Shown: positions 48,930-58,461 of the stretch, in pieces
How the letters are laid out: the number at the start of each line of letters is the position of its first letter
How positions within the stretch are numbered: position 1 is the stretch's first letter
DNA from: Geobacter sp. SVR
GTDB taxonomy: Bacteria > Desulfobacterota > Desulfuromonadia > Geobacterales > Pseudopelobacteraceae
DNA length: 64,000 nt
Direction of reading: 5' to 3'
NCBI RefSeq assembly: GCF_016865365.1
Contig: NZ_AP024469.1
Location: 3,192,501-3,256,500, forward strand
The notes under the pieces: model-generated
Databases searched by the model: none
Told to the model about the DNA's origin: nothing
Seen by the model: the letters and a program-made list of their open reading frames with translations, nothing else
Program-made: the position numbers and the translations under genes

Positions 48930-50621
48930 ATGGCAAAGACTGAAGATCAAATCATCCTTGAAAAATGCAACTCCCGTAACGCCGCTCTGAAACTGGAGCA
49001 GTCGTCTTTTATCACTCATTGGGAAGAGATCACACGATTTATATCACCACGATCAGCGCGGTATCTGCGGAGCGACAGGAACAAGGGCGAGAAGGTCAAC
49101 CAGAACATCATCAACGAGACGGCGACGATTTCCTCCCGGACGCTTCAGTCTGGACTGATGGCCGGAATGTCGTCTCCCGCCCGCCCGTGGTTTGTACTCA
49201 GCCCTCCAGATCCGGGGATGAAAGAGTTCGGTCCGGTTAAGGATTGGCTCGACACGGTTACTCGCCTGATGCGCGACGTCTTCACTCGTAGCAACATCTA
49301 TTCAGTGCTCCCTCGTGCCTATGGGCCCCTTGGCGATTACGGGACGGCAGCGTTCGGACTGCTGGAAGACGAGAAGGAAGTCGTCCGCGGGTACAACTTC
49401 CCCGTTGGTAGCTTCAAGATCGACTGCAGCTCTCGGGGCAACGTAGACACGCTTTACAGGGAATATTCAATGACCGTGCGTCAATTGGTCGAGACCTACG
49501 GGCTGGAGAACGTTTCGGTCGCTGTCCGTAACCTGTGGGACCGCAGCAGCTACGGCTCGTGGATTCCGGTTATCCACGCCGTTGAGCCCAACTTCGCACG
49601 GGAGACCGGGAAGCTCAACTCCAGGGACAAGCCTTTCATCTCTGTTTACTACGAAGAGGGAGCGGACCAGGGCAAGGCGCTGAGGATCTCGGGCTTCGAC
49701 GAGTTCTCCGCTCTGGCACCGCGGTGGGCAGTCAACGGTGAAGATATCTACGGCTCGAACTGTCCGGGGATGCTGGCGCTCGGGTCGGTCAAGGCACTGC
49801 AGTTGGAGGAACGTCGCAAGTATCAGGCGCTCGACAAGTTCGTCAATGGCGCAGTCGAAGCAGACGCGATGCTTCGTAATTCGGGAGTTGACCTTCTTCC
49901 AGGTGGTGTGACCTGGCGGGCAAATATGGGGAACTCCCCTCATCCCGGCGTTCGTCGGATAGAGGAGATTAATCCGAACATTTTCGTCGTGTTAGGCGAG
50001 GACATCAAGGAAGTCGAGAATCGCATCCGGCGCTGTTACTACGAGGATCTGATGCTGATGATGGCTCAGTCCGACAATCCCCAAATGACGGCGCGGGAAG
50101 TGGAAGAGCGGCATCAAGAGAAGCTCCTTGTCCTCGGGCCAATGATGGAGCAGCAGAACGATGACCTCTTCGATCCGCTCATCGACCGGACCTTCAACAT
50201 TATGCTTCGAAGGGGAATGTTCCCTCCTCCTCCTAAAGAGCTTCAAGGACAGCGTCTCCGCGTCGAGTACACCTCAATCATGGCCCAGGCTCAGAAGCTC
50301 ATCGGTGTGGCGGCTGTCGAGCGTTTCGTCGGCTTTGTGGGTCAAGTCGCTCAGTACGACCCGACTGTTCTCGACAAGGTCGATCTTGACCAGACCGTCG
50401 ATGAATACGGCGAGATGACCGGCGTCTCCTCAAAGATCATCGTTCCGGATGACGTCGTCCAGTCGAAGCGGGAGCAACGGGCGAAGGCTGAACAGGCACA
50501 ACAGGCGATGGCAGCAATGCCGGCAGTCGCACAAGGCGCGAACGCGGTGAAGACTCTCGGGGAGACTGACACGGCAGAAGTAAGCTCGCTGATGAGGCTT
50601 ATGACCGGGGGCGGGGCATGA
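48930..50621 (+). CDS. Portal protein (T7 head-tail connector type)
   Basis: This 563-residue protein matches podovirus head-to-tail connectors: FISPRSARYL, LMAGMSSPARPWF, GDYGTAAF, FPVGSFKID, and the helical crown ending in ERRKYQALDKFVNGA. It forms the dodecameric ring through which DNA enters. The C-terminus is Ala/Gln-rich. Its stop overlaps the following Bbp19-like gene. Confidence 0.92.
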   Translation: MAKTEDQIILEKCNSRNAALKLEQSSFITHWEEITRFISPRSARYLRSDRNKGEKVNQNIINETATISSRTLQSGLMAGMSSPARPWFVLSPPDPGMKEFGPVKDWLDTVTRLMRDVFTRSNIYSVLPRAYGPLGDYGTAAFGLLEDEKEVVRGYNFPVGSFKIDCSSRGNVDTLYREYSMTVRQLVETYGLENVSVAVRNLWDRSSYGSWIPVIHAVEPNFARETGKLNSRDKPFISVYYEEGADQGKALRISGFDEFSALAPRWAVNGEDIYGSNCPGMLALGSVKALQLEERRKYQALDKFVNGAVEADAMLRNSGVDLLPGGVTWRANMGNSPHPGVRRIEEINPNIFVVLGEDIKEVENRIRRCYYEDLMLMMAQSDNPQMTAREVEERHQEKLLVLGPMMEQQNDDLFDPLIDRTFNIMLRRGMFPPPPKELQGQRLRVEYTSIMAQAQKLIGVAAVERFVGFVGQVAQYDPTVLDKVDLDQTVDEYGEMTGVSSKIIVPDDVVQSKREQRAKAEQAQQAMAAMPAVAQGANAVKTLGETDTAEVSSLMRLMTGGGA

Positions 50622-50944
50622 CCAGGGACGAGACAATCAACTTCCTTCGCAGGGAGCAGCAGATTGATGACATGAAGGCCGTCATGAGCACTCCAGAAGG
50701 TAGGCGTTTCATATGGCGGCAACTCGGAGAGGCGGGGGTTTTTCGTCCCTCATTCGTAGCAGGATCACCAGACACAACATCTTTCAACGAGGGTTCCAGA
50801 AACTGCGGGCTTCTCCTCCTGGCGGAGATCATGTCCGAAGCACCGGAGAATTTCCTCATCATGCAAAAGGAGGCAATTGAAAATGAGCGCAGAAACAAGA
50901 AGGAAACTGATCGTAACATTGGCCGCGGCGATTTTGACAACTGA
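50618..50944 (+). CDS. Bbp19-like phage protein
   Basis: This 108-residue protein has MSTPEGRRFIWRQLGEAGVFRPSF and GSRNCGLLLLAEIM, the pattern of the Bbp19 family that lies between portal and scaffold in BPP-1-like phages. Function unclear, possibly a head-completion or assembly factor. The next gene begins inside it. Confidence 0.75.
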   Translation: MTRDETINFLRREQQIDDMKAVMSTPEGRRFIWRQLGEAGVFRPSFVAGSPDTTSFNEGSRNCGLLLLAEIMSEAPENFLIMQKEAIENERRNKKETDRNIGRGDFDN

Positions 50945-51647
50945 GCCTGTTGTTGATCCACCTGCGGCAACAGATCCTCCGGTGACTGACCCGCCTGTAA
51001 CTGATCCCCCGGCCGATGATCTGACGGCTCTCTTTACTCCCGAAGACATCCAGGCGAAGAAGAATCTCATCGCTGCGAACAAGGCAGAAGAAGAGCGTCT
51101 GGCGGCACTGACCGACGAGCAGCGAGCCGAAGAGGACCGCATCAAGGCGGAAGAGACGGCGAAAGATCAGGCTCCTGAGCAATACGCAGACTTCAAGGTT
51201 CCCGAAGGCATCGTCCTCGATCCGGCCATGATGGAGAAATTCGCTCCCCTGGCTAAGTCACTCAACCTGTCGCAAGAAAAGGCTCAGGGGCTCATCGACC
51301 TCGCTACAGAAATGCAACAGAGGACAATGGACGGAATTTTTGAGGCTCACGAGACCAGAAAGGCGACATGGCTTCAGGAGGCTCAGAATGATCCTGAGAT
51401 CGGCGCGGACATCAAGCTGGGTCATGAAGGTTCGGCAGCCTATCGGGCGTTCAATACCATCGCCGCAAGTCATCCAGACATGAAGGCAATGGTCGATGAG
51501 ACCGGAATCGGCAATCATCCGGCGTTTCTCCGTGTGTTCTTCCACCTCAGCAAGCATCTGAGGGAGGACACCTTCGAGATACCTTCAGGCGGCGGTGAAG
51601 GCGCGAAGGGATCGATCGCAAACTCGCTATGGCCGGGGATGAAATGA
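50883..51647 (+). CDS. Scaffold or capsid assembly protein
   Basis: AAGGAGG precedes ATG 50883 by nine bases, 62 bases before the upstream gene ends. The 254-residue acidic protein has an N-terminal AAAILTTEP motif, a Pro/Asp/Thr-rich part (PPVTDPPVTDPPAD) and a long helical body with AKSLNLSQEKAQGLIDLATEMQ, common in podovirus scaffolds. It lies directly before the capsid gene, as expected. Confidence 0.78.
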   Translation: MSAETRRKLIVTLAAAILTTEPVVDPPAATDPPVTDPPVTDPPADDLTALFTPEDIQAKKNLIAANKAEEERLAALTDEQRAEEDRIKAEETAKDQAPEQYADFKVPEGIVLDPAMMEKFAPLAKSLNLSQEKAQGLIDLATEMQQRTMDGIFEAHETRKATWLQEAQNDPEIGADIKLGHEGSAAYRAFNTIAASHPDMKAMVDETGIGNHPAFLRVFFHLSKHLREDTFEIPSGGGEGAKGSIANSLWPGMK

Positions 51648-51745
51648 GAACGGTGTCCAATTCAAGAAAGGAGGGGGAGTCGCGGCGACCGGCCGCTTTG
51701 TAGCACAGGAGGACCGAAACCATTCACTATCGAAAGGAGTATCAA

Positions 51746-52783
51746 ATGAAAAAGATGTTTATCAATGGGGCGGCAATCCTGACAACTGCAGCCGCCGGAG
51801 CAACAGCACTGACCCTTGCGGATTGGGCGAAACGCCTTGATCCGAATGGCAATGTCCCGAAGGTCGTCGAGATGCTGTCGCAGAAAAACGAGATCCTCGA
51901 TGACATGCTCTTCGTCGAAGGCAACCTCCCGACAGGGCATCGCTCGACGATCAGAACCGGACTCCCGGACGTCGCCTGGAGGAAACTGAACTATGGCGTC
52001 CCTCAGTCCAAATCGCAGACCGTCACCGTTGACGACAACTGTGGGATGCTGGAAGCTCGCGGTCAGGTCGATTGCAAGCTGGCAAGCTTGAATGGTAATT
52101 CAGCAGCCTTCCGCCTGTCGGAAAACTCCGCCTTTTTGGAGGCAATGAATCAGGAAATGGCAAATACCGTCATCTATGGCGATACCGACGTAGATCCTGA
52201 GAAGTTCCTCGGGCTGATCCCCCGCTTCTCCGACATCGGCGCCGGAGCCCCTGCCAACGCGATGAACATCATCGACGGCGGCGGTACTGGCTCGGATAAC
52301 ACCTCGATCCTGATTGTTGCCTGGGGCGAAGACACCTGTCACGGGATTTTCCCGAAGGGCAGCAAGGCCGGTATCGTTCACCAGGATCTCGGAGAAGGCG
52401 ACGCCTTCGACGCAGCCGGGAACCGTTTCCGCGCTCTGATGGACCTCTGGCAGTGGGACTGTGGGCTCGTTCTTCGAGACTGGAGATATGTCTCCCGTAT
52501 CTGTAACATCGACGTCCCTTCGATCCGTACCGATGTTACCGCTATGAAACTGCTTCTCCGTAACCTGGTTGACGCTGAAGAGCGTATCCAGGACATGAAC
52601 ACCGGCAAGGTGGCGATCTACTGCAACCGCACCGTTCGCGCTGCTCTGCGTAACGCGATCATCGAGAAGATCTCAAACAACCTGACCAATGAAACCGTCG
52701 CCGGAAAGCGTGTGACCATGTGGAACGGAATCCCCGTCCGCTGCGTTGACAAGCTTCTTTTGACCGAAGCTCGTGTCGTTTAA
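51746..52783 (+). CDS. Major capsid protein (Bbp17-like)
   Basis: AAAGGAG precedes the ATG. The 345-residue protein has LADWAKRLDPNGNVPKVVEMLSQ, NEILDDMLFVEGNLPTGHRS and FRLSENSAFLEAMNQEMAN, all typical of the BPP-1-type capsid family with HK97-like fold. The N-terminus MKKMFINGAAILTT carries the recurrent motif discussed in the findings. It is followed by a small dyad (GGCCAC / GTGGCC at about 52820). Confidence 0.88.
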   Translation: MKKMFINGAAILTTAAAGATALTLADWAKRLDPNGNVPKVVEMLSQKNEILDDMLFVEGNLPTGHRSTIRTGLPDVAWRKLNYGVPQSKSQTVTVDDNCGMLEARGQVDCKLASLNGNSAAFRLSENSAFLEAMNQEMANTVIYGDTDVDPEKFLGLIPRFSDIGAGAPANAMNIIDGGGTGSDNTSILIVAWGEDTCHGIFPKGSKAGIVHQDLGEGDAFDAAGNRFRALMDLWQWDCGLVLRDWRYVSRICNIDVPSIRTDVTAMKLLLRNLVDAEERIQDMNTGKVAIYCNRTVRAALRNAIIEKISNNLTNETVAGKRVTMWNGIPVRCVDKLLLTEARVV

Positions 52784-52871
52784 ACAGGCGCACAGCTTCT
52801 ACGCTTGTTGTTGAAAGATGGCCACTCTTTCGAGGGTGGCCGAAATCAAAAAACCAGAAGGGAGCACTATC

Positions 52872-53348
52872 ATGTTGAAAAAACTCAAGCTCTTCCTCGC
52901 GGGAGCAATCATCACAACAATCATCGACAAGTTCAATGAGTTCTCGGACTCCCAGGCGTTCACCACCGGGGCCAATACCTCGACCTTCTCCTTCGACACG
53001 AATGGCGCCGACATAGGTTCGGGGGAGGATCTTTATCTGGTGATCCAGGTTGACACTACCGTCACTTCCAACGGTAACGCGACCGTAAAATTCGGTTATG
53101 TCGAGGATGACAATGCTGATCTCTCCACAGCGACCGTCCTGCACGAGACGGCGGCTATTGGTAAAGCTACGCTTGTCGCCGGCTATCAAGTGCTCAAGAT
53201 GAAGATCCCGGCCAATACGAAGCGCTATGTGGGCGTGGTCTACACCGTGGCGACTGCCGATCTGACCGCAGGCAAGTTCTCTGCCTTCCTGTGCAAAGAC
53301 ATCACCGATGCGAAAACCCGGATCTATCCGGCTGGTTACTCAATCTAA
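52872..53348 (+). CDS. Capsid cement/decoration protein (Bbp16-like)
   Basis: GAAGGGAG precedes the ATG at 52872. The 158-residue protein contains NEFSDSQAFTTGANTSTFSFD and SGEDLYLVIQVDTTVTS, the pattern of Bbp16-type cement proteins that stabilise the capsid shell. The N-terminus LFLAGAIITTIID again shows the shared motif. Confidence 0.78.
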   Translation: MLKKLKLFLAGAIITTIIDKFNEFSDSQAFTTGANTSTFSFDTNGADIGSGEDLYLVIQVDTTVTSNGNATVKFGYVEDDNADLSTATVLHETAAIGKATLVAGYQVLKMKIPANTKRYVGVVYTVATADLTAGKFSAFLCKDITDAKTRIYPAGYSI

Positions 53349-53381
53349 GCGTCTCATCACTTCAAGGAGAGGAGGTAGGTC

Positions 53382-53777
53382 ATGCCGTTATACAAGGCAA
53401 TCAAGGAGGGATGGGACGGCCGGAAGATCATCAAGCCGGGGACTATCTTTCCGTTCGACGGGCCGAAAGGGTCATGGATGGTGGAATGTGACTCGTCCGG
53501 CAAAGTAAAGGCTGGCGAAAAGGATCTTATTCCTGATCGTCCTGTCCGGGCTGGAGCTTCTCAGCCGAAGGGCTTAACCCGCGACGATCTCCGGAAGCAA
53601 CTGAAGGATGCGGGGGTGAAGTTTCCCGCGACTGCCGGCGCTCCTGCTCTGGCGGAGCTTCTCAGAACTCATCAGGAGAAGGTTGCGGAGGCCGATTTCG
53701 AAAAGCAGAGTGCTGGCAAGTCATCTGAAAATCCTGACGGCGGCGCTCCAGGCGTAGGCAATCAGGACGTTATTTAA
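53382..53777 (+). CDS. Hypothetical virion-region protein with SAP/HeH-like motif
   Basis: GGAGG lies before the ATG. Of 131 residues, the middle LTRDDLRKQLKDAGVKFP and following helix resemble SAP/HeH DNA-binding motifs found in phage head-region proteins. The tail is Gly/Asp-rich. The role may be in head completion. Confidence 0.6.
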   Translation: MPLYKAIKEGWDGRKIIKPGTIFPFDGPKGSWMVECDSSGKVKAGEKDLIPDRPVRAGASQPKGLTRDDLRKQLKDAGVKFPATAGAPALAELLRTHQEKVAEADFEKQSAGKSSENPDGGAPGVGNQDVI

Positions 53778-53814
53778 CCGCTTCGGCGGTAACACTTCTG
53801 TAAAGGAGAGCATC

Positions 53815-54189
53815 ATGAAAAAGCTGGCCTTTTTTACATTCCTGATAGTCCTGGCGGTGGCTGCGACTGTCTGCGCTCAGGGGAGAGTTGAGCATGACTT
53901 TGACAACGGTAATCCCATTGACGGCTTCGCCCCGCGGAGCATTACGGCTTACACCCACACTAAGGCTGCGATCACCATCCCGCTCACTGCTACCGGCGCG
54001 ACGGCCGTCGCAAAATATTGCCTAAGTTCGACCGCTGCCGGAACCATCCAGATCAATGGTTCCGGGGATACAAAGGCGATTGCCGTCAATACCGATTACT
54101 GCCGCACGGTGCGTAAGGGGGTTACCTCTCTCGTCTTCACCGGGGCATCGTCGGCGGCAAAGACGATTACAGTCGAGCGACAGTATTGA
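53815..54189 (+). CDS. Small protein with classical signal peptide
   Basis: AAAGGAG precedes the ATG. The 124-residue product starts with a strong Sec signal (MKKLAFFTFLIVLAVAATVCAQ), followed by a Thr/Ala-rich beta-type domain with two cysteines. A secreted protein in a capsid-tail gene block is odd; it may be a lysogen surface factor or a virion protein whose hydrophobic start has another role. Confidence 0.62.
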   Translation: MKKLAFFTFLIVLAVAATVCAQGRVEHDFDNGNPIDGFAPRSITAYTHTKAAITIPLTATGATAVAKYCLSSTAAGTIQINGSGDTKAIAVNTDYCRTVRKGVTSLVFTGASSAAKTITVERQY

Positions 54190-54271
54190 CCATTTTCACC
54201 TGTTGACCGGGTCCCGGAGGGCAACTTCCGGGGCTTCACTGAGCAGATGAATATCTACCGGAGGGGGCGAA

Positions 54272-54676
54272 ATGGAGCATAAATGCGATAAGGAGAGGGA
54301 ATTCGGGGAGATCACAACCACGCTCCAGTTTTTCCAGAAAGCAGAACAGCGCCGGGAGGCGAGAGAAGTGGAAATGGTCTCCACTATGAAGCAGATCGCT
54401 AGCCAGGGTGCAACCATCGCGGCTCATGCCGACACACTCGGCAAACATGACAAGTGTTTCGATGACCTCTTTGGTCGTGTTCATGTTCTGGAGACATCAC
54501 CCACGGTTACACCTCTTCCGCAAGGCCCACCCGAAGACGACTCCATAGTGGTCCGGGTCTACAAGTCGAAAGCTGGCCCCTACATACTGGCGGTGCTAGT
54601 TGCCGGCTTCCTTGTCGGTGTGGGTACGAACATCGAAGCAGTCACAAAGATCGCGCTGAAGATCATTCCAGGTTAA
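54272..54676 (+). CDS. Coiled-coil protein with C-terminal membrane helix
   Basis: This 134-residue protein has a long helical N-terminal part (FFQKAEQRREAREVEMVSTMKQ) and one membrane segment near the end (GPYILAVLVAGFLVGVGTN). The layout resembles phage membrane proteins placed before tail genes (haemolysin-XhlA-like or holin accessory). The role is not proven. Confidence 0.58.
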   Translation: MEHKCDKEREFGEITTTLQFFQKAEQRREAREVEMVSTMKQIASQGATIAAHADTLGKHDKCFDDLFGRVHVLETSPTVTPLPQGPPEDDSIVVRVYKSKAGPYILAVLVAGFLVGVGTNIEAVTKIALKIIPG

Positions 54677-54689
54677 AGAGGAGATCCCG

Positions 54690-55070
54690 ATGAAGATGAC
54701 GAGCATGGTTATGAAGGCAGAGAAAGAGGGCAAGTCGGATTGCTGCTGTTGTTCCGGTCCCTGTGGCTGCGAAGAGGGCAAGCCTCGTTATCCATGGGGG
54801 CTTCAGCTTACCCTTCAGAACGAGCAGCTTCAGGCGCTCGGATTGCCTGACATGCAGAAGGTAGGGGATACAATGACTATCCAGGCGATCGTAAAGGTCA
54901 CAGGCTGTAGCGAGAATGAGCGCGAAGGCGCCGATCCTGAGCGTTCCGTCTCTCTTCAGATTACGGATCTCGGTCTCGAAGTGCCAGAGCAGAAAAAGTC
55001 ACCGATCGACAAGGCAGCAACCGCGGCTGCTCTCTATGGTGGTAGCATGAAGGGCGGAGAGGGGGCTTAA
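54690..55070 (+). CDS. Capsid staple-like virion protein
   Basis: GAGGAG precedes the ATG. Of 126 residues, YPWGLQLTLQNEQLQALGLPDM and GDTMTIQAIVKVTG...RSVSLQITDLGLE match a family located between cement and tail adaptor genes in BPP-1-like phages, annotated as capsid staple. An unusual CCCCSGPCGC cluster is inserted near residue 18. Confidence 0.7.
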   Translation: MKMTSMVMKAEKEGKSDCCCCSGPCGCEEGKPRYPWGLQLTLQNEQLQALGLPDMQKVGDTMTIQAIVKVTGCSENEREGADPERSVSLQITDLGLEVPEQKKSPIDKAATAAALYGGSMKGGEGA

Positions 55071-55074
55071 TCCC

Positions 55075-55701
55075 ATGGCAAATGACGAAGTTGCAATCTG
55101 TAACAGGGCGCTCTCCCGAATCGGAGTCACAACGAAGATTCCCTCTCTTGACGTCCGGACGAAGGAAGCGATCGAGCTGAACGCCGTCTTTGAGGATGTC
55201 CGGGACGCTGTCCTTGCGGCTGCTCACTGGCCGTTTGCCCGGAAGATCATCGCGCTTCAGAAGACCGGAGAAGCTCCCTTCCGCTGGCTTTACCGATATG
55301 AGTATCCGAACGACTGCGTCGCTATTCGTTTCCTTTATCCTCCGATTTCGGGCGGCAGGGATGCCGAAGGTTTCAGGCTCGCTCTCCAGGAAAACCCAAT
55401 CAAGTATGAAATCGGGCTCGACGAGAACAACGCTCAGACCATTTGCACGGATACAGACCTTGCGGTCATCGAGTACACGGCTCGCGTCAAGAACCCGCGC
55501 CAGTTCGACGCGAAGTTTTCCTCGGCCTTAGCTTGGGCTCTGGCTGCAGAAGTGGCGCTCCCCCTGGCGAAGACGCTCGATCACTCACGCAACGCCTTGG
55601 CTATGTATGAGAAGGAAATAAGCGAGGCTATTGCAAAGGCTCTGAACGAGGAGAGGAGCGATCCTCCCCCTGAATCGGAGTTTGTCCTGGCGCGACTTTA
55701 A
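55075..55701 (+). CDS. Tail adaptor (T7 gp11 / tail tubular A-like)
   Basis: This 208-residue protein has VAICNRALSRIG...AVFEDVRDAVLAAAHWPFARK and WLYRYEYPNDC, the conserved pattern of podovirus adaptor proteins that bind the portal ring and the nozzle. ATG follows four bases after the previous stop. Order adaptor then nozzle is standard. Confidence 0.88.
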   Translation: MANDEVAICNRALSRIGVTTKIPSLDVRTKEAIELNAVFEDVRDAVLAAAHWPFARKIIALQKTGEAPFRWLYRYEYPNDCVAIRFLYPPISGGRDAEGFRLALQENPIKYEIGLDENNAQTICTDTDLAVIEYTARVKNPRQFDAKFSSALAWALAAEVALPLAKTLDHSRNALAMYEKEISEAIAKALNEERSDPPPESEFVLARL

Positions 55702-55716
55702 ACCGGGAGGGATTCA

Positions 55717-58461
55717 ATGACTGCAGTAGCGCAACCGAGTTTCACCACGGGAGAGTTGACTCCAACGCTATATGGTCGGGTAGACCTGGCTCGATATTAC
55801 ACGGCGCTTAAAACCTGCCGGAACTTTGTTGTCATGCCGTTCGGTGGCGTCATCAATCGAGCGGGGACTCGGTTCATCGCCGAAGTGCTCGACTCGACAA
55901 AGGCGTCGCGACTGATACCGTTCGAGTTCTCATCAAGTCAATCCTATGCGCTGGAATTTGGTCATCTGAAGGAGCGGATCATCAAGGACGGCGGTCTTGT
56001 TCTCTGGCCGAGTGGTCCCTCTGAAGGAGATCCGGTCGAGGTAACTACCATTTGGCCGAGTACGGAGCTTTTCTTCCTCAAATACTCGCAGTCAGTTGAC
56101 GTAATGACGCTCTGTCATCCCTCCTATCCCATTCAACAGTTATCGCGTACCGCACATCACCTGTGGGCGTTCAGTTCATTCAACAACGTCGATGGACCGT
56201 TTCAGGACATCAACATCACCCTTTCGAAAACCGTCAGGGTAAACGCCGTGACCGGGAACGTGACCATTACCGCTGCTGAGTCGATCTTCAACTCCGCGAT
56301 GGTCGGGCAGATGTTTTACATCGAGCAGTCTCCGGAAGTGCAGATAAAGAAATGGGAGGTAAGTAAGGATGTCATGGTCAACGACGTCAAGCGAGCCGGC
56401 TCCCACTACTACCAGGCCTTGACGACCGGCACGACCGGGACCGTGCGGCCTGACCACACTGACGGGGCGGCATATGACGGCGATCCGGGCGTCTCCTGGC
56501 AGTATCTCCATTCCGGCTTCGGGATCATCCTCCTGACCGGCTTCACGACTGACAAGATCATGACGGGGACCGTGCTAAAACGGCTCCCTGAATCTGTCAT
56601 GACGGGAACATCGTCCCGGAACATAACCGGCGCCACTACCGGGAGCGCTCCGATTCCGGGATCTGAGGGGGGGCCTGACACTCCGGCTGTTGATGCAGTA
56701 ATTACCTGTCCCGCTCACGGCTTCTCGACGGGCGACACGGTCACAATCACGGGGCTCGTCGGCATAGCCGAATTGAACACGACAGCACAGATCATTGTAT
56801 TGAACACCAACTCCTTTCAGTTTGTCGGCGTCTACGGTACGGGCGCGTATGTCTCGGGCGGAGTAGCTGCCAAAACAGTTACCGGCCAGGACTCTTATAA
56901 ATGGGCGCTGGAAGCCTGGGGCGGTGATCAAGGCTATCCAGCCACAAATATCTATTACCAGCAGCGGCAGATGTTCGGGGCGACAACCAGGCAACCGCAA
57001 ACCTCATGGATGTCACAGTCGGCTGGATTCACCGATTTCGGTCAATCGATCCCGCTGCTCGATGACGACGCGATCAGTTTCAGGTTGGTGGCCGACAAGA
57101 TGCACGAGATCCGCCACTTCATTAGACTGAAGAGCTTGATCGCGCTTACCTCCGAAGGTGCTTGGGTCATCAACAAGGAGCAGGGTTCGCCTATCCCTGC
57201 GACCGATCCTCAAGAACAGGGGGGCTCCTCGCATGTCCGTCCGCTGAAGATCGGGAAGTCCGCGATCTACGTCGAGGAGAAGGGGGGCGCGATTCGCTCA
57301 CTCGGGTACGAGTTCAACTCCGACTCATACGAGGGGAAGGATCTCACGCTGACTGGCTCTCACCTTCTGGAAGGAAAGCAGATTGTCGATTGGGCCTATC
57401 AAAAGGTGCCTTTCCGTTGCGTCTGGATTGTTCTCAGTGACGGCGGGCTCCTTGGGTTGACCTACCTCCCGGATCAGGATGTCGTCGGCTGGCATCGTCA
57501 CGACACGGACGGGGCGGTCGAATCGATCTGTTGTGTCTCCGAAGGACAGGAAGACGCGATCTATGTCATCGTGCGGCGGATCATAAACGGCGTGTCGAAG
57601 CGGTATATCGAGCGGTTCGCCTCAAGATCATTCGAATCTATCGAGGATGCCTTCTTCGTAGATTGCGGTCTCACCTATGACGGGCGCGAAGCAGGAGCCG
57701 GCGTCGCCTTCACCCTCTCGGGTGGAGATGAGTGGAGCTACGAGGAAACCTTGACCTTTGAGACGACAACCGACTTCTTCGCCGGGGTTTCTGACGTGGG
57801 GGATGCAATAGTCCTACATGAGACACCAGACGAGGAAACATTGCTGGTGAATCCGGACGCTGTCGGACAGGCGCTCCGGCTGACGATACTCGAATACGTC
57901 TCCGCCCGAGAGGTGACTGTGCTTGCTGACCGTACCGTCCCGGCTGAGTTCCGCGATACTGCGACAACCGGCTTTCAGGTGGCACGGAATACCTTCTCCG
58001 GCCTCGATCACCTCCAGGGAAAGACAGTCGCGATCCTGGCGGACGGGAACGTTGAGGATCGGGCCGTCGTTGGAGCAGTGACAGGGGGCGTCGGGTTCGT
58101 GCTTGAGAATCCGGCGGTCGTCGTTCATGCGGGGCTCCCGATTGAGGCGGACGTCGAGACGCTCGACATCAACGTTCAGGGTCAGTCGATACAAGACAAG
58201 GTCAAATCGGTTCGCAGTGTCACGCTGCTGGTGAGAGACACCAGGGGGCTCCAGGCGGGACCGGATGCAAACAACCTGCTGGAACTGAATCCGCTTATGT
58301 CCGGGGGGTACGATCAGCCGGTTGCTACGGAGACGGGGCCGGTCAAGGCGAATATCATCTCGGATTGGTCGGACGGGGGACGGGTGCTCGTCAGGCAGTC
58401 GAACCCGCTTCCCGCGACGATACTCGCAGCAATCCCGGAGGTTGTCATCGGTGGAGCATAA
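55717..58461 (+). CDS. Tail nozzle protein (T7 gp12 / tail tubular B-like)
   Basis: This 914-residue protein starts QPSFTTGELTPTLYGRVDLARYY and continues GGVINRAGTRFIAE, the signature of podovirus nozzle proteins. A Gly/Thr-rich insert (about 300-390, Ig-like with ITCPAHGFSTGDTVTITG) interrupts the barrel. It forms the distal tail tube. GGAGG precedes the start. Confidence 0.9.
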   Translation: MTAVAQPSFTTGELTPTLYGRVDLARYYTALKTCRNFVVMPFGGVINRAGTRFIAEVLDSTKASRLIPFEFSSSQSYALEFGHLKERIIKDGGLVLWPSGPSEGDPVEVTTIWPSTELFFLKYSQSVDVMTLCHPSYPIQQLSRTAHHLWAFSSFNNVDGPFQDINITLSKTVRVNAVTGNVTITAAESIFNSAMVGQMFYIEQSPEVQIKKWEVSKDVMVNDVKRAGSHYYQALTTGTTGTVRPDHTDGAAYDGDPGVSWQYLHSGFGIILLTGFTTDKIMTGTVLKRLPESVMTGTSSRNITGATTGSAPIPGSEGGPDTPAVDAVITCPAHGFSTGDTVTITGLVGIAELNTTAQIIVLNTNSFQFVGVYGTGAYVSGGVAAKTVTGQDSYKWALEAWGGDQGYPATNIYYQQRQMFGATTRQPQTSWMSQSAGFTDFGQSIPLLDDDAISFRLVADKMHEIRHFIRLKSLIALTSEGAWVINKEQGSPIPATDPQEQGGSSHVRPLKIGKSAIYVEEKGGAIRSLGYEFNSDSYEGKDLTLTGSHLLEGKQIVDWAYQKVPFRCVWIVLSDGGLLGLTYLPDQDVVGWHRHDTDGAVESICCVSEGQEDAIYVIVRRIINGVSKRYIERFASRSFESIEDAFFVDCGLTYDGREAGAGVAFTLSGGDEWSYEETLTFETTTDFFAGVSDVGDAIVLHETPDEETLLVNPDAVGQALRLTILEYVSAREVTVLADRTVPAEFRDTATTGFQVARNTFSGLDHLQGKTVAILADGNVEDRAVVGAVTGGVGFVLENPAVVVHAGLPIEADVETLDINVQGQSIQDKVKSVRSVTLLVRDTRGLQAGPDANNLLELNPLMSGGYDQPVATETGPVKANIISDWSDGGRVLVRQSNPLPATILAAIPEVVIGGA

